A DNA stretch of 20,806 nucleotides from Nemertoderma westbladi (GCA_032718475.1 JAUCBJ010008679.1:1-20806), one strand, 5' to 3'; shown: positions 1 through 8,745, counted from the stretch's first letter. The notes: generated by a model not told the origin, from the letters alone. Made by a program: numbers and translations.

Positions 1-60
1 TTTTAGAGTATTTAGCGCATTGTGTAAAAATGACTTGTTTTGTCCGCAAAAGCTTTTACA
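1..60 (-). repeat. Start of putative 3' LTR, cut by window edge
   Basis: This segment matches 18833-18892 at 57 of 60 positions (differences at 23, 40 and 46). The homology stops sharply at base 60, where the minus-strand sequence begins TGTAAAAG, the canonical TG of an LTR. The rest of the LTR would lie left of the window. The three differences suggest an insertion of moderate age, but 60 bases are too few for dating. Confidence 0.6.
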
Positions 61-82
61 CCGCTCCCAGAAAATGGGATTT
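61..82 (-). other. Candidate polypurine tract next to the 3' LTR
   Basis: On the minus strand the bases just before the putative LTR read CTGGGAGCGG, ending directly at the TG of the LTR. A short G-rich purine run in this position is what primes plus-strand synthesis in LTR elements. It is short and carries one C, so the call rests mostly on its position. Confidence 0.4.
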
Positions 83-138
83 AAGTCTATAAAATATAAA
101 AAATCACAGTTTCTAATATATAAAAATACTCTAAACTA

Positions 139-570
139 TCAGTCCTTCTTTCGCGAATGGCATTTACGAAGTTGTTTGAGACTGGTGAGAGTCTTTTTCT
201 CTTTGGGGCGAGCCACTTTACTAGGAGGGCTATAACTCCTGGGGGAAGGGTGCAATACAATTGCATTTGGATTACGGTCGGTGTATCTGCCGGTCGAGGT
301 ACCCGGTTGATCGATGTCGACATCGGTGGATTGAGAGCGAACAACCTTTAGGGCTCGTTTCAGGACGGCAGCTCGTACTGGTCCTTGATGGGTTGTCTGC
401 ACGATAGCGGTAGGTTGACCATATGTAGTGAGGAATTTTCTCGGTTTAATCGTCTTTTCAAATTCGCGTTCCCTGGCTTTGTATTCATATGGTCGTCTAT
501 GAATTTCTTGTAACTCAGGATGCACGTTTATGAATAACTCAACGTATTCTTTATTCCTTGAACAATACAT
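139..570 (-). CDS. Unrecognised basic protein, third ORF of the 3' cassette
   Basis: This 143-residue ORF starts at an ATG that overlaps the end of the preceding ORF (551-1690) by 20 bases, in another frame. It is rich in Lys and Arg throughout (KAREREFEKTIKPRKF near residues 31-46; the last ten residues are almost all polar or basic), with a Pro/Ser-rich stretch near residues 107-118. No signal peptide, membrane segment or known domain is visible. It may be the C-terminal part of one protein with ORFs 1 and 2, split here by an indel or a +1 frameshift, since the composition runs on smoothly from ORF2. It ends 78 bases before the putative LTR, so it would be the last gene of the element. The basic tail could bind nucleic acid; that is inference from composition only. 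Confidence 0.5.
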   Translation of the reverse strand: MYCSRNKEYVELFINVHPELQEIHRRPYEYKAREREFEKTIKPRKFLTTYGQPTAIVQTTHQGPVRAAVLKRALKVVRSQSTDVDIDQPGTSTGRYTDRNPNAIVLHPSPRSYSPPSKVARPKEKKTLTSLKQLRKCHSRKKD

Positions 571-1690
571 ATAAATTCCAATGGACTAATCGAGTTTTAA
601 TAAATCCATCGAGATTATATGGAGGTATTACGGCATTTTCTATTCTTGAAACATTATAAGGTTTTCTAAATGAGTTTACTTTAACCAATTGATCTAAATG
701 TTCTTGTAGTTGTTCGAGTCCAACAAGATCAAGGGGATTTATCAATGGTAGAAACATTAAACTATGTGTAGGATCTTTGGTTTTCACCATATAATATTGA
801 GTTAAATGGACATAATAGGGGTGATCTTTGATCCCGTAAAATGAGTTCGGTAAATGTCTAGCACGTAGGTTAACTTCGTGTACCATACGATGGACAAGAT
901 CCGCTCGATTGTCCGGAGGTTCAACAAGTATACCGTCGACATGCGCAGCTTCGATTGGCGGACGTTGTAACATAGGAGCGTCAGCGATAAGATCTCTAGA
1001 TCTTAAGTTGATATCAACCGGTTGGGGTTGTGCTGTCGCGAAGAGTTTATCTCCGAAATGGGGAACCATCGAAGGATGAATGATGGTTTTGGAATAGAGA
1101 TCAGTCATAAGTATTTGAACTTCAGGTTGGGCAAAAGCTGCTTCTTCTCTCTCGTCCATTTCAATATGCTTCTCCTCGAGCTGATTCTCCTCCGCTTGTC
1201 TTTGAAAGCATTCGTCTAAGAACTCTTGTAGCGAATATGTACGTCCAAGTTCAATATCTTCCTCCAGATTCTTGATTTCACGATCGAACTGGGGTAAAGC
1301 TAATTCTTTTACCGCTTGAACTTGTTGTTGCAATTTACGTTTGTCTAAACAATCGTATGTTCCTTTTCCTATCTTTTGCCGAATCGCGTCTAGTGTGTTC
1401 CGTATAACACTTTCCTCCACCTCGGTGACAGGTCGTATCGGAGTTAAACTGGAACGATTATACGGGTTGAGCGGAGATATTAGATGTCCGCGTCCCAATC
1501 CGGCTAGGTAGGATGGGCGAATATCTAGAGAGCCCACTACCAGAGCGCCACCGACTAATTGTGCGGGTAACACCAGGTCTTTGAACAATGAGTACAACTC
1601 AGGAGGATCCGTCATACTATTAGGATCGAGAGTCTGCGGTCGCACCGGGGAATGAGGAGGTCTGACCGAGTATTCCGGAACTCTGATCAT
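551..1690 (-). CDS. Unrecognised 379-residue protein, middle ORF of the 3' cassette
   Basis: This ORF is in the same frame as the ORF upstream (1715-2521), separated only by one TGA and eight codons, so the two were probably one reading frame. Visible features: a Pro-rich start (residues 1-30), a hydrophobic patch near residues 38-55 that is too short and Gly-rich for a clear membrane helix, and a charged, probably coiled-coil segment at about residues 92-195 with many Glu, Lys and Gln. The C-terminal 100 residues are rich in Tyr, Leu and His and look folded. I recognise no reverse transcriptase, protease, integrase, fusion-protein or capsid signature. Lying between pol and the 3' LTR it occupies the slot of an env-like gene, but nothing in it looks like an envelope glycoprotein. 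Confidence 0.55.
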   Translation of the reverse strand: MIRVPEYSVRPPHSPVRPQTLDPNSMTDPPELYSLFKDLVLPAQLVGGALVVGSLDIRPSYLAGLGRGHLISPLNPYNRSSLTPIRPVTEVEESVIRNTLDAIRQKIGKGTYDCLDKRKLQQQVQAVKELALPQFDREIKNLEEDIELGRTYSLQEFLDECFQRQAEENQLEEKHIEMDEREEAAFAQPEVQILMTDLYSKTIIHPSMVPHFGDKLFATAQPQPVDINLRSRDLIADAPMLQRPPIEAAHVDGILVEPPDNRADLVHRMVHEVNLRARHLPNSFYGIKDHPYYVHLTQYYMVKTKDPTHSLMFLPLINPLDLVGLEQLQEHLDQLVKVNSFRKPYNVSRIENAVIPPYNLDGFIKTRLVHWNLYVLFKE

Positions 1691-1714
1691 AGGTTTACTT
1701 AAGGATCGTTGGAG

Positions 1715-2521
1715 TCAAGCGAGCGTAGGTGGTACGTCAAACATGTTTCGCTCAAAACTCCCGTAAGTACAGCAAGTAAAACCGTGTTTAGCGCAACGTC
1801 TCCGCGGATGTTTATGTCTTTCCGTTTGTTGATTGGGTCTAGGGCATTCATCGCAGTAATACCAAAGACGCACATCTTGTAAGGGAAACGCTGGTGATCT
1901 TTCTCCAGTTTTACAATATTCCTCCATCTGTTCGAAGCTATCTGGTACAACTGGTAGCGGTCGATCGGCAGTAAGATACATCATAGTAAAATACAGTCGT
2001 TTAAGTTCCATCATAGGATTAGGATGTATACCTTGAGGATATCGAGTTTCTAGATTTTGTTGACTAGCTACATTGAGATACGTTTCTCTCAAGAACTTTA
2101 AATATTCGTTAAAGTCACTACGCTTGTCCGGTTCTTCAACATCTTCTCTTTCTAGTCGGTTTTGAATATAATTTTCATGTTCAATTCTCAGTTTATCATT
2201 CCGACTCCACTGGGCATGATATTTAAATAAAATCATTTCCCTTTCAGTATCTACATCGTCAGTATCATGTAAATCGATAGGATGACCAGTAGTTAAGAAG
2301 TCCATATACGTACCATTATGATGTGTATAGCGAGTGGTGAATTTTCTATACTCTAATTCATGCTTGAGCTGTTCCTTTGACATTGGCGGTTCGATATAAT
2401 GGCCATCGTCTTCCATCGTGTGTTGACTCGTGTCGCCGCTTATCAAACTATCAACAAACGCTTGTAGTGGTAGGGTATATCGCTCCCTGATACCAAGATC
2501 ATCTTCTATCAACTCAGTCAT
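1715..2521 (-). CDS. Unrecognised protein with Cys/His cluster, first ORF of the 3' cassette
   Basis: This 268-residue ORF begins at an ATG (MTELIEDD) and ends with TGA. The first 200 residues are acidic and rich in Tyr, Arg and Glu, probably mostly helical, with no membrane segment or signal peptide. Near the C-terminus is a compact metal-ligand cluster: Cys223, Cys226, Cys243, His246 and Cys250/251, with a basic run (RHKHPRRR) between the two halves. It resembles a zinc ribbon or knuckle, but the 16-residue spacing does not fit the retroviral CCHC box. The terminal TGA is in frame with the next ORF, whose ATG lies 27 bases further on. Zinc-dependent nucleic-acid binding is a reasonable guess from the ligands and basic residues. 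I do not recognise the family. Confidence 0.55.
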   Translation of the reverse strand: MTELIEDDLGIRERYTLPLQAFVDSLISGDTSQHTMEDDGHYIEPPMSKEQLKHELEYRKFTTRYTHHNGTYMDFLTTGHPIDLHDTDDVDTEREMILFKYHAQWSRNDKLRIEHENYIQNRLEREDVEEPDKRSDFNEYLKFLRETYLNVASQQNLETRYPQGIHPNPMMELKRLYFTMMYLTADRPLPVVPDSFEQMEEYCKTGERSPAFPLQDVRLWYYCDECPRPNQQTERHKHPRRRCAKHGFTCCTYGSFERNMFDVPPTLA

Positions 2522-3072
2522 AGCTGCTATATGAGGTTATCGATATTATATCTAATAAGGCTAGCGGGTGTCGCTGCCTTTACCCCTCTTTGGCCCCCCG
2601 GACAGCCCTGAGATCCTCAGCGCTGATGTACTGCTGTCGCTGTGCCCTTTGCCAACGTAGTAGCCACACAACGACAACAATAACCAGCGCGAGTCACTCC
2701 ACTGTCCATCACAAGGGCTCGAATATACTGGAGGTACTTGATACAGATGTAGGATAACTGTCACAATTGCGGCTCGCTACTGTAAACACACTTTAGTAGT
2801 AACATTCACCTATAAATACACAAATTCCACATTCCTGCCACAATTTGTACAAATTAGGGCCATTTGTCCATTAGTCAGATGCCTTCCAGAATGCAACATT
2901 ATTATTATGTATCCTTAGATGCTATCAAGGTGCTATTTATTACGCATGCTATTCAATAGGGGTAAGCTTTCTATTGTTATTTTAACTCACTTCTAATTCT
3001 AGCGTGGTTGTTACTATGGTGACATTATGCAAAGCTAGCGGTAGAATTAGGGTATTTCTCATGCATACAGAT
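2522..3072. other. Non-coding spacer between Harbinger and the ORF cassette
   Basis: About 550 bases without a convincing gene. The part next to the cassette (about 2560-2790) is richer in G and C than the rest and holds a 67-codon minus-strand ORF with low-complexity Ser/Gly content and no recognisable motif. The remainder is AT-rich. If the cassette is expressed from the element, this region would carry its leader or splice acceptor; I see no strong consensus for either. Confidence 0.4.
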
Positions 3073-3075
3073 CTG

Positions 3076-3256
3076 GGGCGATGAGTAATTGGTTCTCTGT
3101 TAATGTCTTCTGTTAACTTAGACAGAGAACACTAACAGAGGGTTTTATCAGAGAGTGCAAATTTGGTGAGCAATTGACCTATTTTAGTTCGCTGTTAAAA
3201 TGTTCTCTGTTAGCCTTCTGTTTAGGGGGTGAGCAGATCATTAACAGAGAACTAAC
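3076..3256 (+). repeat. Left terminal and subterminal repeats of the Harbinger
   Basis: After the 16-base terminal repeat comes a cluster of short motifs in both orientations: CTCTGTTA at 3095, TCTGTTA at 3109, ACAGAGAAC at 3122, TAACAGAGG at 3133, GTTCTCTGTTAG at 3202 and TTAACAGAGAACTAAC at 3241. GGTGAGCA, a variant of the terminal GATGAGTA, also recurs at about 3165 and 3228. The right end carries the same motifs. Subterminal arrays of this sort are typical transposase-binding sites; that role is inferred here. Confidence 0.75.
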
Positions 3257-3892
3257 TTTTCCATATGCGGTCCCTTTGATGTATGAAAATTTCCATATGC
3301 GGCATCCCTTTATTCTTGTTAATGATTCAATATAAAAACATCCACTGATAATGTGCAGTGCCACCCACGATCCCGATTATGTTTACTCTATACTGTCTAT
3401 ATTGTTTATACTGATCTACTCATGTGTACTCGCATGGTCAACTATATACTCAGCAACGCAACCAAAAGAGCTGCATAATACTGTAGAGCCTTAAAATAAC
3501 GTATTAAGAGACTCATTATTTATTTAAAGACGCCTGTGGACCTTAAGGCTCCATTGCTCTAAAAAATATAATATCAGAAAAATGTTATTTTTTAACGAAA
3601 ATTTTGTTAAATCCATTCTAATTCACATAGGGGCCTCCTAATTAAAATATTGATAGCATCGATTCAATAATTAAATTTATTATATTAATGAAAAGGAGTA
3701 GGTTACAGTGAAGGTAAAGTAAAAGTAAAGTTTTCTTCGGCCGGTAGGCCAGTGATTACGCACAAAGTCTTATTTCCAGTGCGGTCCCAGAGAATTACAA
3801 GAGGAAACTCCAGTACTCATTTAGCTACCACTCAAGTAAGGATGCAAGGAAGAGTACAATAGCGTACCGAGGGGGAGACCGTGTGGCTATAG

Positions 3893-3910
3893 CCCCCCCC
3901 CCCTCCCCCC
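3893..3910 (+). repeat. Poly(C) tract
   Basis: Eleven C, one T, then six C. It is the first of three long C or G homopolymers in this transposon (the others are at 4167-4182 and 5544-5558). Confidence 0.95.
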
Positions 3911-4166
3911 TTGAAAGAAAGTAGAAAAAAATTCCTCAAAAATTTAACTATCAGAAGTTATCTTAATTAAGCCGTAGCGGTTTAATCCATTGCCTTGAAT
4001 TCACGTCCCCCTGAAGGTGGTGTGTTTAAAACCCACAAATCGTATGTACATGTAAGCGGATTCAATTCCATTGCACTATCCACCCGAAAATGGGACCAGT
4101 GGCATTTTACCAATATAGTTGGGGATACGAGATTACCAATAATAATCTCGCCTCATAACCAACTTT

Positions 4167-4182
4167 GGGGGGGGGGGGGGGG
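4167..4182 (+). repeat. Poly(G) tract
   Basis: Sixteen consecutive G in non-coding transposon sequence. Length may be unreliable because sequencing and assembly slip on such runs. Confidence 0.95.
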
Positions 4183-5126
4183 ATACAAGCCCCAAAGCCA
4201 CAGAGAGAGGTGAGAGGTCAAACCACCTCGGAGAGAAAACAGCTAGTAAAGGCTAGCAGCGGGGGGAAACACTGACAGGGAGTGCCAAAGTGACAATTAG
4301 TATGTAAGCCAATAGCAGGCAGGGGAGCACGTGAACAGAGATAGGAGAGCATCCACTGGGTACAAGGCCAAGTAGAGTAAGAGAGGAAACCAATATCTGT
4401 GTGTATCAATCATATATTATTCTGTATTACTGATTTACCGGTCAGTTCATTAATCACAGAGTTGCAGACGTCGCCAACTAATATCTGTTACCGATTTACT
4501 GCTGTCATTCATTCTGTATTGCGATATCAGTCACATTAATAATTCTGTGTTATTATCATTTGGAACATTAACATTGAGGAACACAAAACTCTGTTATTTT
4601 CCCGAACGGCTCTCAGCCTAAAGAACATTAGCCCAGCAGACCAGCAGTCAGGCGACGCGTACAAAATATAACCCGGTGGGGATCTACGATCCCATCACAG
4701 TACAAAATGTATTTTTTGTTTACATTTAGGTCTCCGTAGTAACCGTAGGAAAGTCCCTGTAAAACATTGAAAATCGAAGAGAAAGAAAATTCGAAATGCA
4801 CTGCCTTTAAATTTTACCTACTATTTCAATATTTTTTATTTTTTTTTAAACATAATAATTATATCTAACACACAGTTTCTATTTATAAATCAACATTAAT
4901 TACGTATTTAATATTTTGAGAGTTTCTAATTTGCATGTTATTATTATTTAGATACCGGAACTGGCTGAAAGAGATAGAAAACCTGTTTCAGCGATTGCTT
5001 TGGTGGCTTTACCAGCAGCCTTTCTGTGGCTCCTTGAACCACGTAGACACATCACGGACGATCTCAGAAGGGCAAAACACATCTTTGACTTATTCTTTGA
5101 CTTTGACATAATCCTTGACTTTTACA

Positions 5127-6059
5127 TCACCGTTCGCGAAGTTTAATGAACTTACTGTACTGTAGTTTCTGTTTAGGGTTTATTGCCTGTTCACTCTTGA
5201 AAAAATCTCTCCACAATTCGATCTCGTGCAACTTTACCAATAATGTCGTACTCCACAGTAGCCCGAACATCATATTGACGATCAGCAATTTCTTCTTCAT
5301 CATATCGTGCATCAACTGGTACATTACACCTGATAGCATAATTGTGTAGACATGCACAAGCATGTATTTACATGCGCAAGCAAGTATTTTGCGCTCCAAG
5401 GATAGACAACGAAATCGAGATTTAACAACTCCATTGACCCTTTCTACTATCGACCGCGTCCTCTTATGCGCCGTGTTGTACCGCAATTGAGAACTAGTAA
5501 GTGGCTTCTCAATAGGCGTCATCAACCATTTTTTCAAACCATACCCCCCCCCCCCCCCAAATCTGCCAACAACCAACCTGTAGCGTTATCTTGAAATCTC
5601 CCAGGTGCACCACTCTGTCGTAATAGGAAGGAATCATGCGAAGCGCCTGGGAAACAACAAATGTCTAAAATACGCATTTTGGCATCACATACAATTTGCG
5701 TATTTATTGTATGTCGATTCTTACGTCCATTTACATAAGCACTTTCATTATCTACAGGAGTTGAAATGTTGATGTGCGTCCCATCAACCAATCCGACAGT
5801 ACCAGGCGATTCCTTTATACTGGCTGTGGTTCGTTGAGTACTCGTAAAATTCCTTCTGAATCTCGGCTTGGCGGGATGTATCAGGCCATTTAATGAACCC
5901 ATCCTTGTGTTTGTACAACGCATTGGACACGCTATGTATGCATTTGGCCGCTGTACTACTACTAGGATCGGCATGCTGCATTGCAGCTGCATTTTTAAGT
6001 ATGCTGTGCCGGCTTATCGACAAAATTGCTCCGCCACAACTCCCTATCACCCATGACAT
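5127..6059 (-). pseudogene. Harbinger (HARBI1-like) transposase, central and C-terminal part
   Basis: This is the DDE transposase that cuts and joins the transposon ends. Three frames are needed to read it. The 5784-6059 frame carries the region before the catalytic core (CIHSVSNALYKHKD, then a conserved WP). The 5534-5992 frame carries the first catalytic Asp in VDGTHI (residue 70), YVNGRKNRHTINTQIVCD, the PGASHDS motif and the second Asp in LLAD (residue 144). The 5127-5576 frame carries YNTAHKRTR, the catalytic Glu in VERVNG (residue 45) and KSRFRCL. So all three catalytic acids survive but are separated by a frameshift near 5820 and another at the 15-G coding-strand run (5544-5558), which replaced the usual DSGY. 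The upstream part of the gene is cut off by a LINE and resumes at 7038-7154. Confidence 0.85.
5544..5558 (-). repeat. Poly(G) expansion within the transposase gene
   Basis: Fifteen G on the coding strand stand where Harbinger transposases encode Asp-Ser-Gly-Tyr. A change of TCGGGG to TTGGGG followed by slippage of about 11 G would explain it and shifts the frame. Confidence 0.8.
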
Positions 6060-7048
6060 TTGCTAGATCATCCGCATCTTCAAGGCCAGTTTCCTTTAAG
6101 ATGCGTCTCAAGAAAGTCATGAGCTGTTCACCATGCTTATTCACTCCACGAGGCTGCCAAAGTACAAGATTATGCACTGGCTGGTCCTCATGGCGAAAGC
6201 AATGTCCTGCAAAGCGGAGATGATTTTGTTCTAGTGTCAAGTTTGGGGGAACCAATGAGACACCTCCAATGTTATATAGTGTCTCGTTGGAGATGTGTGC
6301 ATTATACTTGACACAATGAACCCGGCGTAGCATTCTTGTGAATGTGCCATCCAGAGATTTGGTGTCCTCAGCAGTTAGAGCCCAGCATGGACTTCCATAG
6401 AGGAGTACTGGAACTACTGCTGCTCTAAATAATCGGACCTTAAGTTTCCGATTAAGTCTCGGTTACTTCCAAATCCTGGAAAGCCTATTCAAGGCTGCCC
6501 ATGCCTTTCCTTTACGTATTCGAAGGTCCTCACCTGACTTCCGGATCCATGTTCCCAGGTAACAGAAGTCGTCCACATGCTCAAGCATACCATCCTTTGA
6601 GCTTATGCTCATCCGATCAGAGACTTACTGAGAACTTTCAAGGTTAACCGTCAAAATTTTGGTCTTTCTGGAGTTAATAAAAAGACCAACACTAGAAGAA
6701 GCATGTTCTAATGAGCTGAGGAGCCGTTGGGTTCCCTCTAGTGATTCTGAGAGTACTCCTAAGTCATCAGCAAAGTCTAGATCAGTTAGGTACTTGGCAG
6801 GATTTCCTCGAGTTCTGGAGCCAGTTGGTGGAGTTATCATCACCCCATCATCATTATGATGATCTAAGGACATGCCTAGAACATAGTCAACAACAATTAT
6901 GAACAAGAATGGTGCAAGTGTGTCTCCCTGGAGGACGCCCCATAACACTTCAAATGGTTCTGTGTCACCGTCAACAGTAGACACAAATGTTGTCGAACCA
7001 TCGTATACTGATCTGATTGCTGCAATAATTTCATCAGGAACCTGAACC
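5995..7048 (-). pseudogene. LINE reverse transcriptase fragment nested in the Harbinger transposase
   Basis: This is the C-terminal half of a non-LTR reverse transcriptase. From about 7045 one frame reads VPDEIIAAIRSVYDGS, GVLQGDTLAPFLFIIV (thumb-side motif, residues 16-31 of the 6625-6984 ORF), then the catalytic FADD (residues 71-74). After TAA stops near 6625 and 6450 it continues in the same frame with CYLGTWIRKSGEDLRIRKGKAW, an LLYG block, LDGTFTRMLR and RFAGHCFRHEDQPVHNLVLW. The last blocks are typical of a LINE family abundant in marine invertebrates, whose exact clade I leave open (RTE/CR1-like). The 5' part is absent, as in normal LINE truncation; no 3' untranslated region or tail is seen before transposase sequence resumes. 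Confidence 0.85.
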
Positions 7049-7154
7049 TTTCAAAAAAAACATATTGTCGTAATTGGGATAACGGGTTGTACTTCTTATT
7101 ATATACTGGTTTACGCCTGTTACCAATTTCTATGTCAAACTGAACACGCCACAT
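7038..7154 (-). pseudogene. Harbinger transposase, N-terminal fragment
   Basis: From the ATG at 7154 the minus strand encodes about 39 residues that match the N-terminal signature of Harbinger transposases: basic residues, then NPLSQLRQYVFFERFRF, where the FxxRFRF-type motif is characteristic. The reading stops being transposase-like exactly after FRF, where LINE sequence begins. The rest of the gene resumes at about 6000. Some 30 or more residues between the two parts are missing, so the LINE insertion or a later deletion removed target DNA. Together with 5127-6059 it is one broken gene. Confidence 0.7.
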
Positions 7155-7201
7155 GTTAATGTTAAATATTACAGTTGGCAATATTACATGGTGTGTTAAC
7201 A

Positions 7202-7423
7202 CGTGCTTCTGCTAATAGCCTAAACAGAGGTTTTACCTCTGTTAAGGAAAATGTTCTCAGTTAGTTCACAGAGAACTAACAGTGAACGTAAAACTCACCC
7301 TTTAACAGTGACTTATCAGACAGAGAACTAACATTGCCAATAACTCACCGACTAAAATTATCAGCGAACAAATCTTCTCTGTTAGCTTAACAGAGGCTTA
7401 ACAGAGGCAATTGCTCATCGCCC
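7202..7423 (-). repeat. Right terminal and subterminal repeats of the Harbinger
   Basis: This is the inverted counterpart of the left end. It holds AACAGAGG at about 7223, CCTCTGTTAAG at about 7236, ACAGAGAACTAAC at about 7268 and 7320, TTCTCTGTTAGC near 7375 and two TTAACAGAGG copies next to the terminal repeat. Motif order is not strictly mirrored, so only the outermost bases form a true inverted repeat. Confidence 0.75.
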
Positions 7424-7426
7424 CTG

Positions 7427-8745
7427 GGATGCTATTTAATAATGACTCTTTAGATGTTAATATTCCCTTTATACATGATTTTTATTAATTTTGTCGGCTA
7501 TTGACTGTACACTGGAGATTCTCTCACACTGATATACTTAATAGGGTGAATCTCCGCTCCCATGATCTATTAATTAACGGAATTTTGGGAATGTTTATAA
7601 ATTGTGTAAAATGACAATTTATTTAATTCATGAGAGGATATGAATTTAAAATTTATTCCCGTGAATTTTATTATTTAATATTAAAATAGACACAGTTTTA
7701 TTCCAGAACATGTCTGGGGACTCTGATCCTTGATTCCAGAAATTTTGTCTTTTAAGGGTATCGATAAGTACTACGATATCTTAATCGACTAAAATTTTAG
7801 AGGATCTAAGGGTTTAATAGATTTGGTCAGCATTTTATTATAATAATGCTGTGAAGATTTAACAGATTTTTATGTCAACATTTTGTTGTAATAATGTTAT
7901 GAATATTTAACAAATAGTTAATATTTAGGATGGGCACCGATTTATTCCAGAACATATCTGGGGACGTTAACCACTGATTCTAGAATTTTGTCTTTCAAGT
8001 ATATCGGTGGGTGCCGCAATATCTTAATCGACTAGAATTTCAGATGGTCAAAGGGTTTAACAGATTTACAGGTCAAAGAATTTAACAGATTTACTTTGAC
8101 AGCGTTACTGTTAAATGGACATCTTTCTACTATATGTATTATTTAAGATACGGTACAAGAGCAATAATGCAAGAAGCAATGTCAGTGAGAAGAGGCAAGT
8201 CATTTCCAAGGTCTACCCAGAGCTTGGTTTAGCCGAGACAAGAGGATCTGAACTTTGCATTCCTAATACTCTACTTTACCAATAATACCTAAGTATAGTA
8301 GGAGCAGTATATTGTACTTTAATAAGTACTGACATTTCATCTTACTGTAGTCACGTATTTATAGTAGGATACGGACAGTAAGGAAAGAGAAAACGAAATT
8401 ATTTCTCGCCGTTAACGACATATATTATACTAAGTAATTACGTAATAAAATATGAAATATATTGCACTAATCTACTAATTAATCGTTTAAAAATATTATT
8501 ATACTAAATAAAATGAAAGAAAACAATCATAATAATATAAATTACATAATAATGCGTACATAAATATAAAAATAAACAAATAAAATAATATAGCCACACA
8601 CTTAACGCTGTTAAGTTGGGGAGTCCCTAGATGTTTGTTGGATTAGGGAGGTGGTCATGGGAAGAGTCTCTTGTTTTCCGTAGTTGCCGGACAACTCTCG
8701 GTCTCTTTCCAATAAACATAAACGACCAACCGGGCGATTAAGTTG
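7427..8745. other. AT-rich spacer between Harbinger and LINE
   Basis: About 1.3 kb without genes, very AT-rich between 8380 and 8600. If the giant-element reading is right, this is the 3' non-coding part after pol, continuing across the Harbinger into 2522-3072. It holds the nested tandem duplications at 7691-8058. A small palindrome CTTAAC/GTTAAG lies at 8601-8615. A 3' LTR of a shorter BEL element could have been expected here, but I find no similarity between this stretch and 16.9-18.9 kb. Confidence 0.45.
7697..8058 (+). repeat. Nested tandem duplications (about 244 and 48 bases)
   Basis: The stretch starting TTATTCCAGAACATGTCTGG at about 7698 recurs at about 7942 and stays alignable for some 110 bases up to CTTAATCGACTARAATTT. 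Between the copies a shorter unit, GTCAGCATTTTATTATAATA at 7826, recurs at 7874 (GTCAACATTTTGTTGTAATA). GGTTTAAYAGATT recurs several times as well. Divergence between copies is roughly 15-25 percent by eye. Confidence 0.75.

Larger units (their letters stand above)
3257..5126. other. Decayed non-coding interior of the Harbinger
   Basis: No convincing gene in about 1.9 kb. A 12-base direct repeat (TTCCATATGCGG) stands at 3259 and 3291. Homopolymer tracts occur at 3893-3910 (11 C, T, 6 C) and 4167-4182 (16 G). Short ORFs on either strand show no family motif. A stretch around 4950-5145 is open in one plus-strand frame for about 60 codons and in the minus strand has repeated GTCAA-type triplets; it could be the remnant of the superfamily's second, Myb-like gene, but I see no Trp triad and do not claim it. 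Confidence 0.4.
3076..7423 (-). mobile_element. PIF/Harbinger DNA transposon, non-autonomous by decay
   Basis: The ends are inverted repeats: left GGGCGATGAGTAATTG and right GGGCGATGAGCAATTG when reverse-complemented, one difference in 16. Both are flanked by CTG (3073-3075 and 7424-7426), a 3-bp target duplication as the PIF/Harbinger superfamily makes. TWA is the usual target, but I recall CWG for some fish families. Inside is a minus-strand Harbinger DDE transposase, broken by frameshifts and by a LINE fragment. A second, Myb-like gene normally carried by this superfamily was not found; the 3.3-5.1 kb part is decayed non-coding sequence. The transposon lies in the spacer of the BEL element, so it arrived later. 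Confidence 0.85.

Noticed and set aside
139-2521. Envelope glycoprotein (env) gene
   Set aside because: Position fits, but no signal peptide, furin-type site with fusion peptide, or C-terminal membrane anchor is visible.
139-2521. Host gene unrelated to the element
   Set aside because: Intronless, stop-interrupted, same strand as pol and ending 78 bases from the LTR-like edge; not excluded, but less likely.
2561-2764. 67-codon minus-strand ORF upstream of the cassette
   Set aside because: Ser/Gly-rich low-complexity content, no motif, no family resemblance; could be leader sequence.
4950-5145. Plus-strand 60-codon open stretch as the Harbinger Myb-like gene
   Set aside because: No Trp-spaced Myb/SANT pattern and no start context; only recorded as decayed interior.
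7427-8745. 3' LTR of a shorter BEL element directly after pol
   Set aside because: No similarity seen to the region upstream of gag (16.9-18.9 kb).
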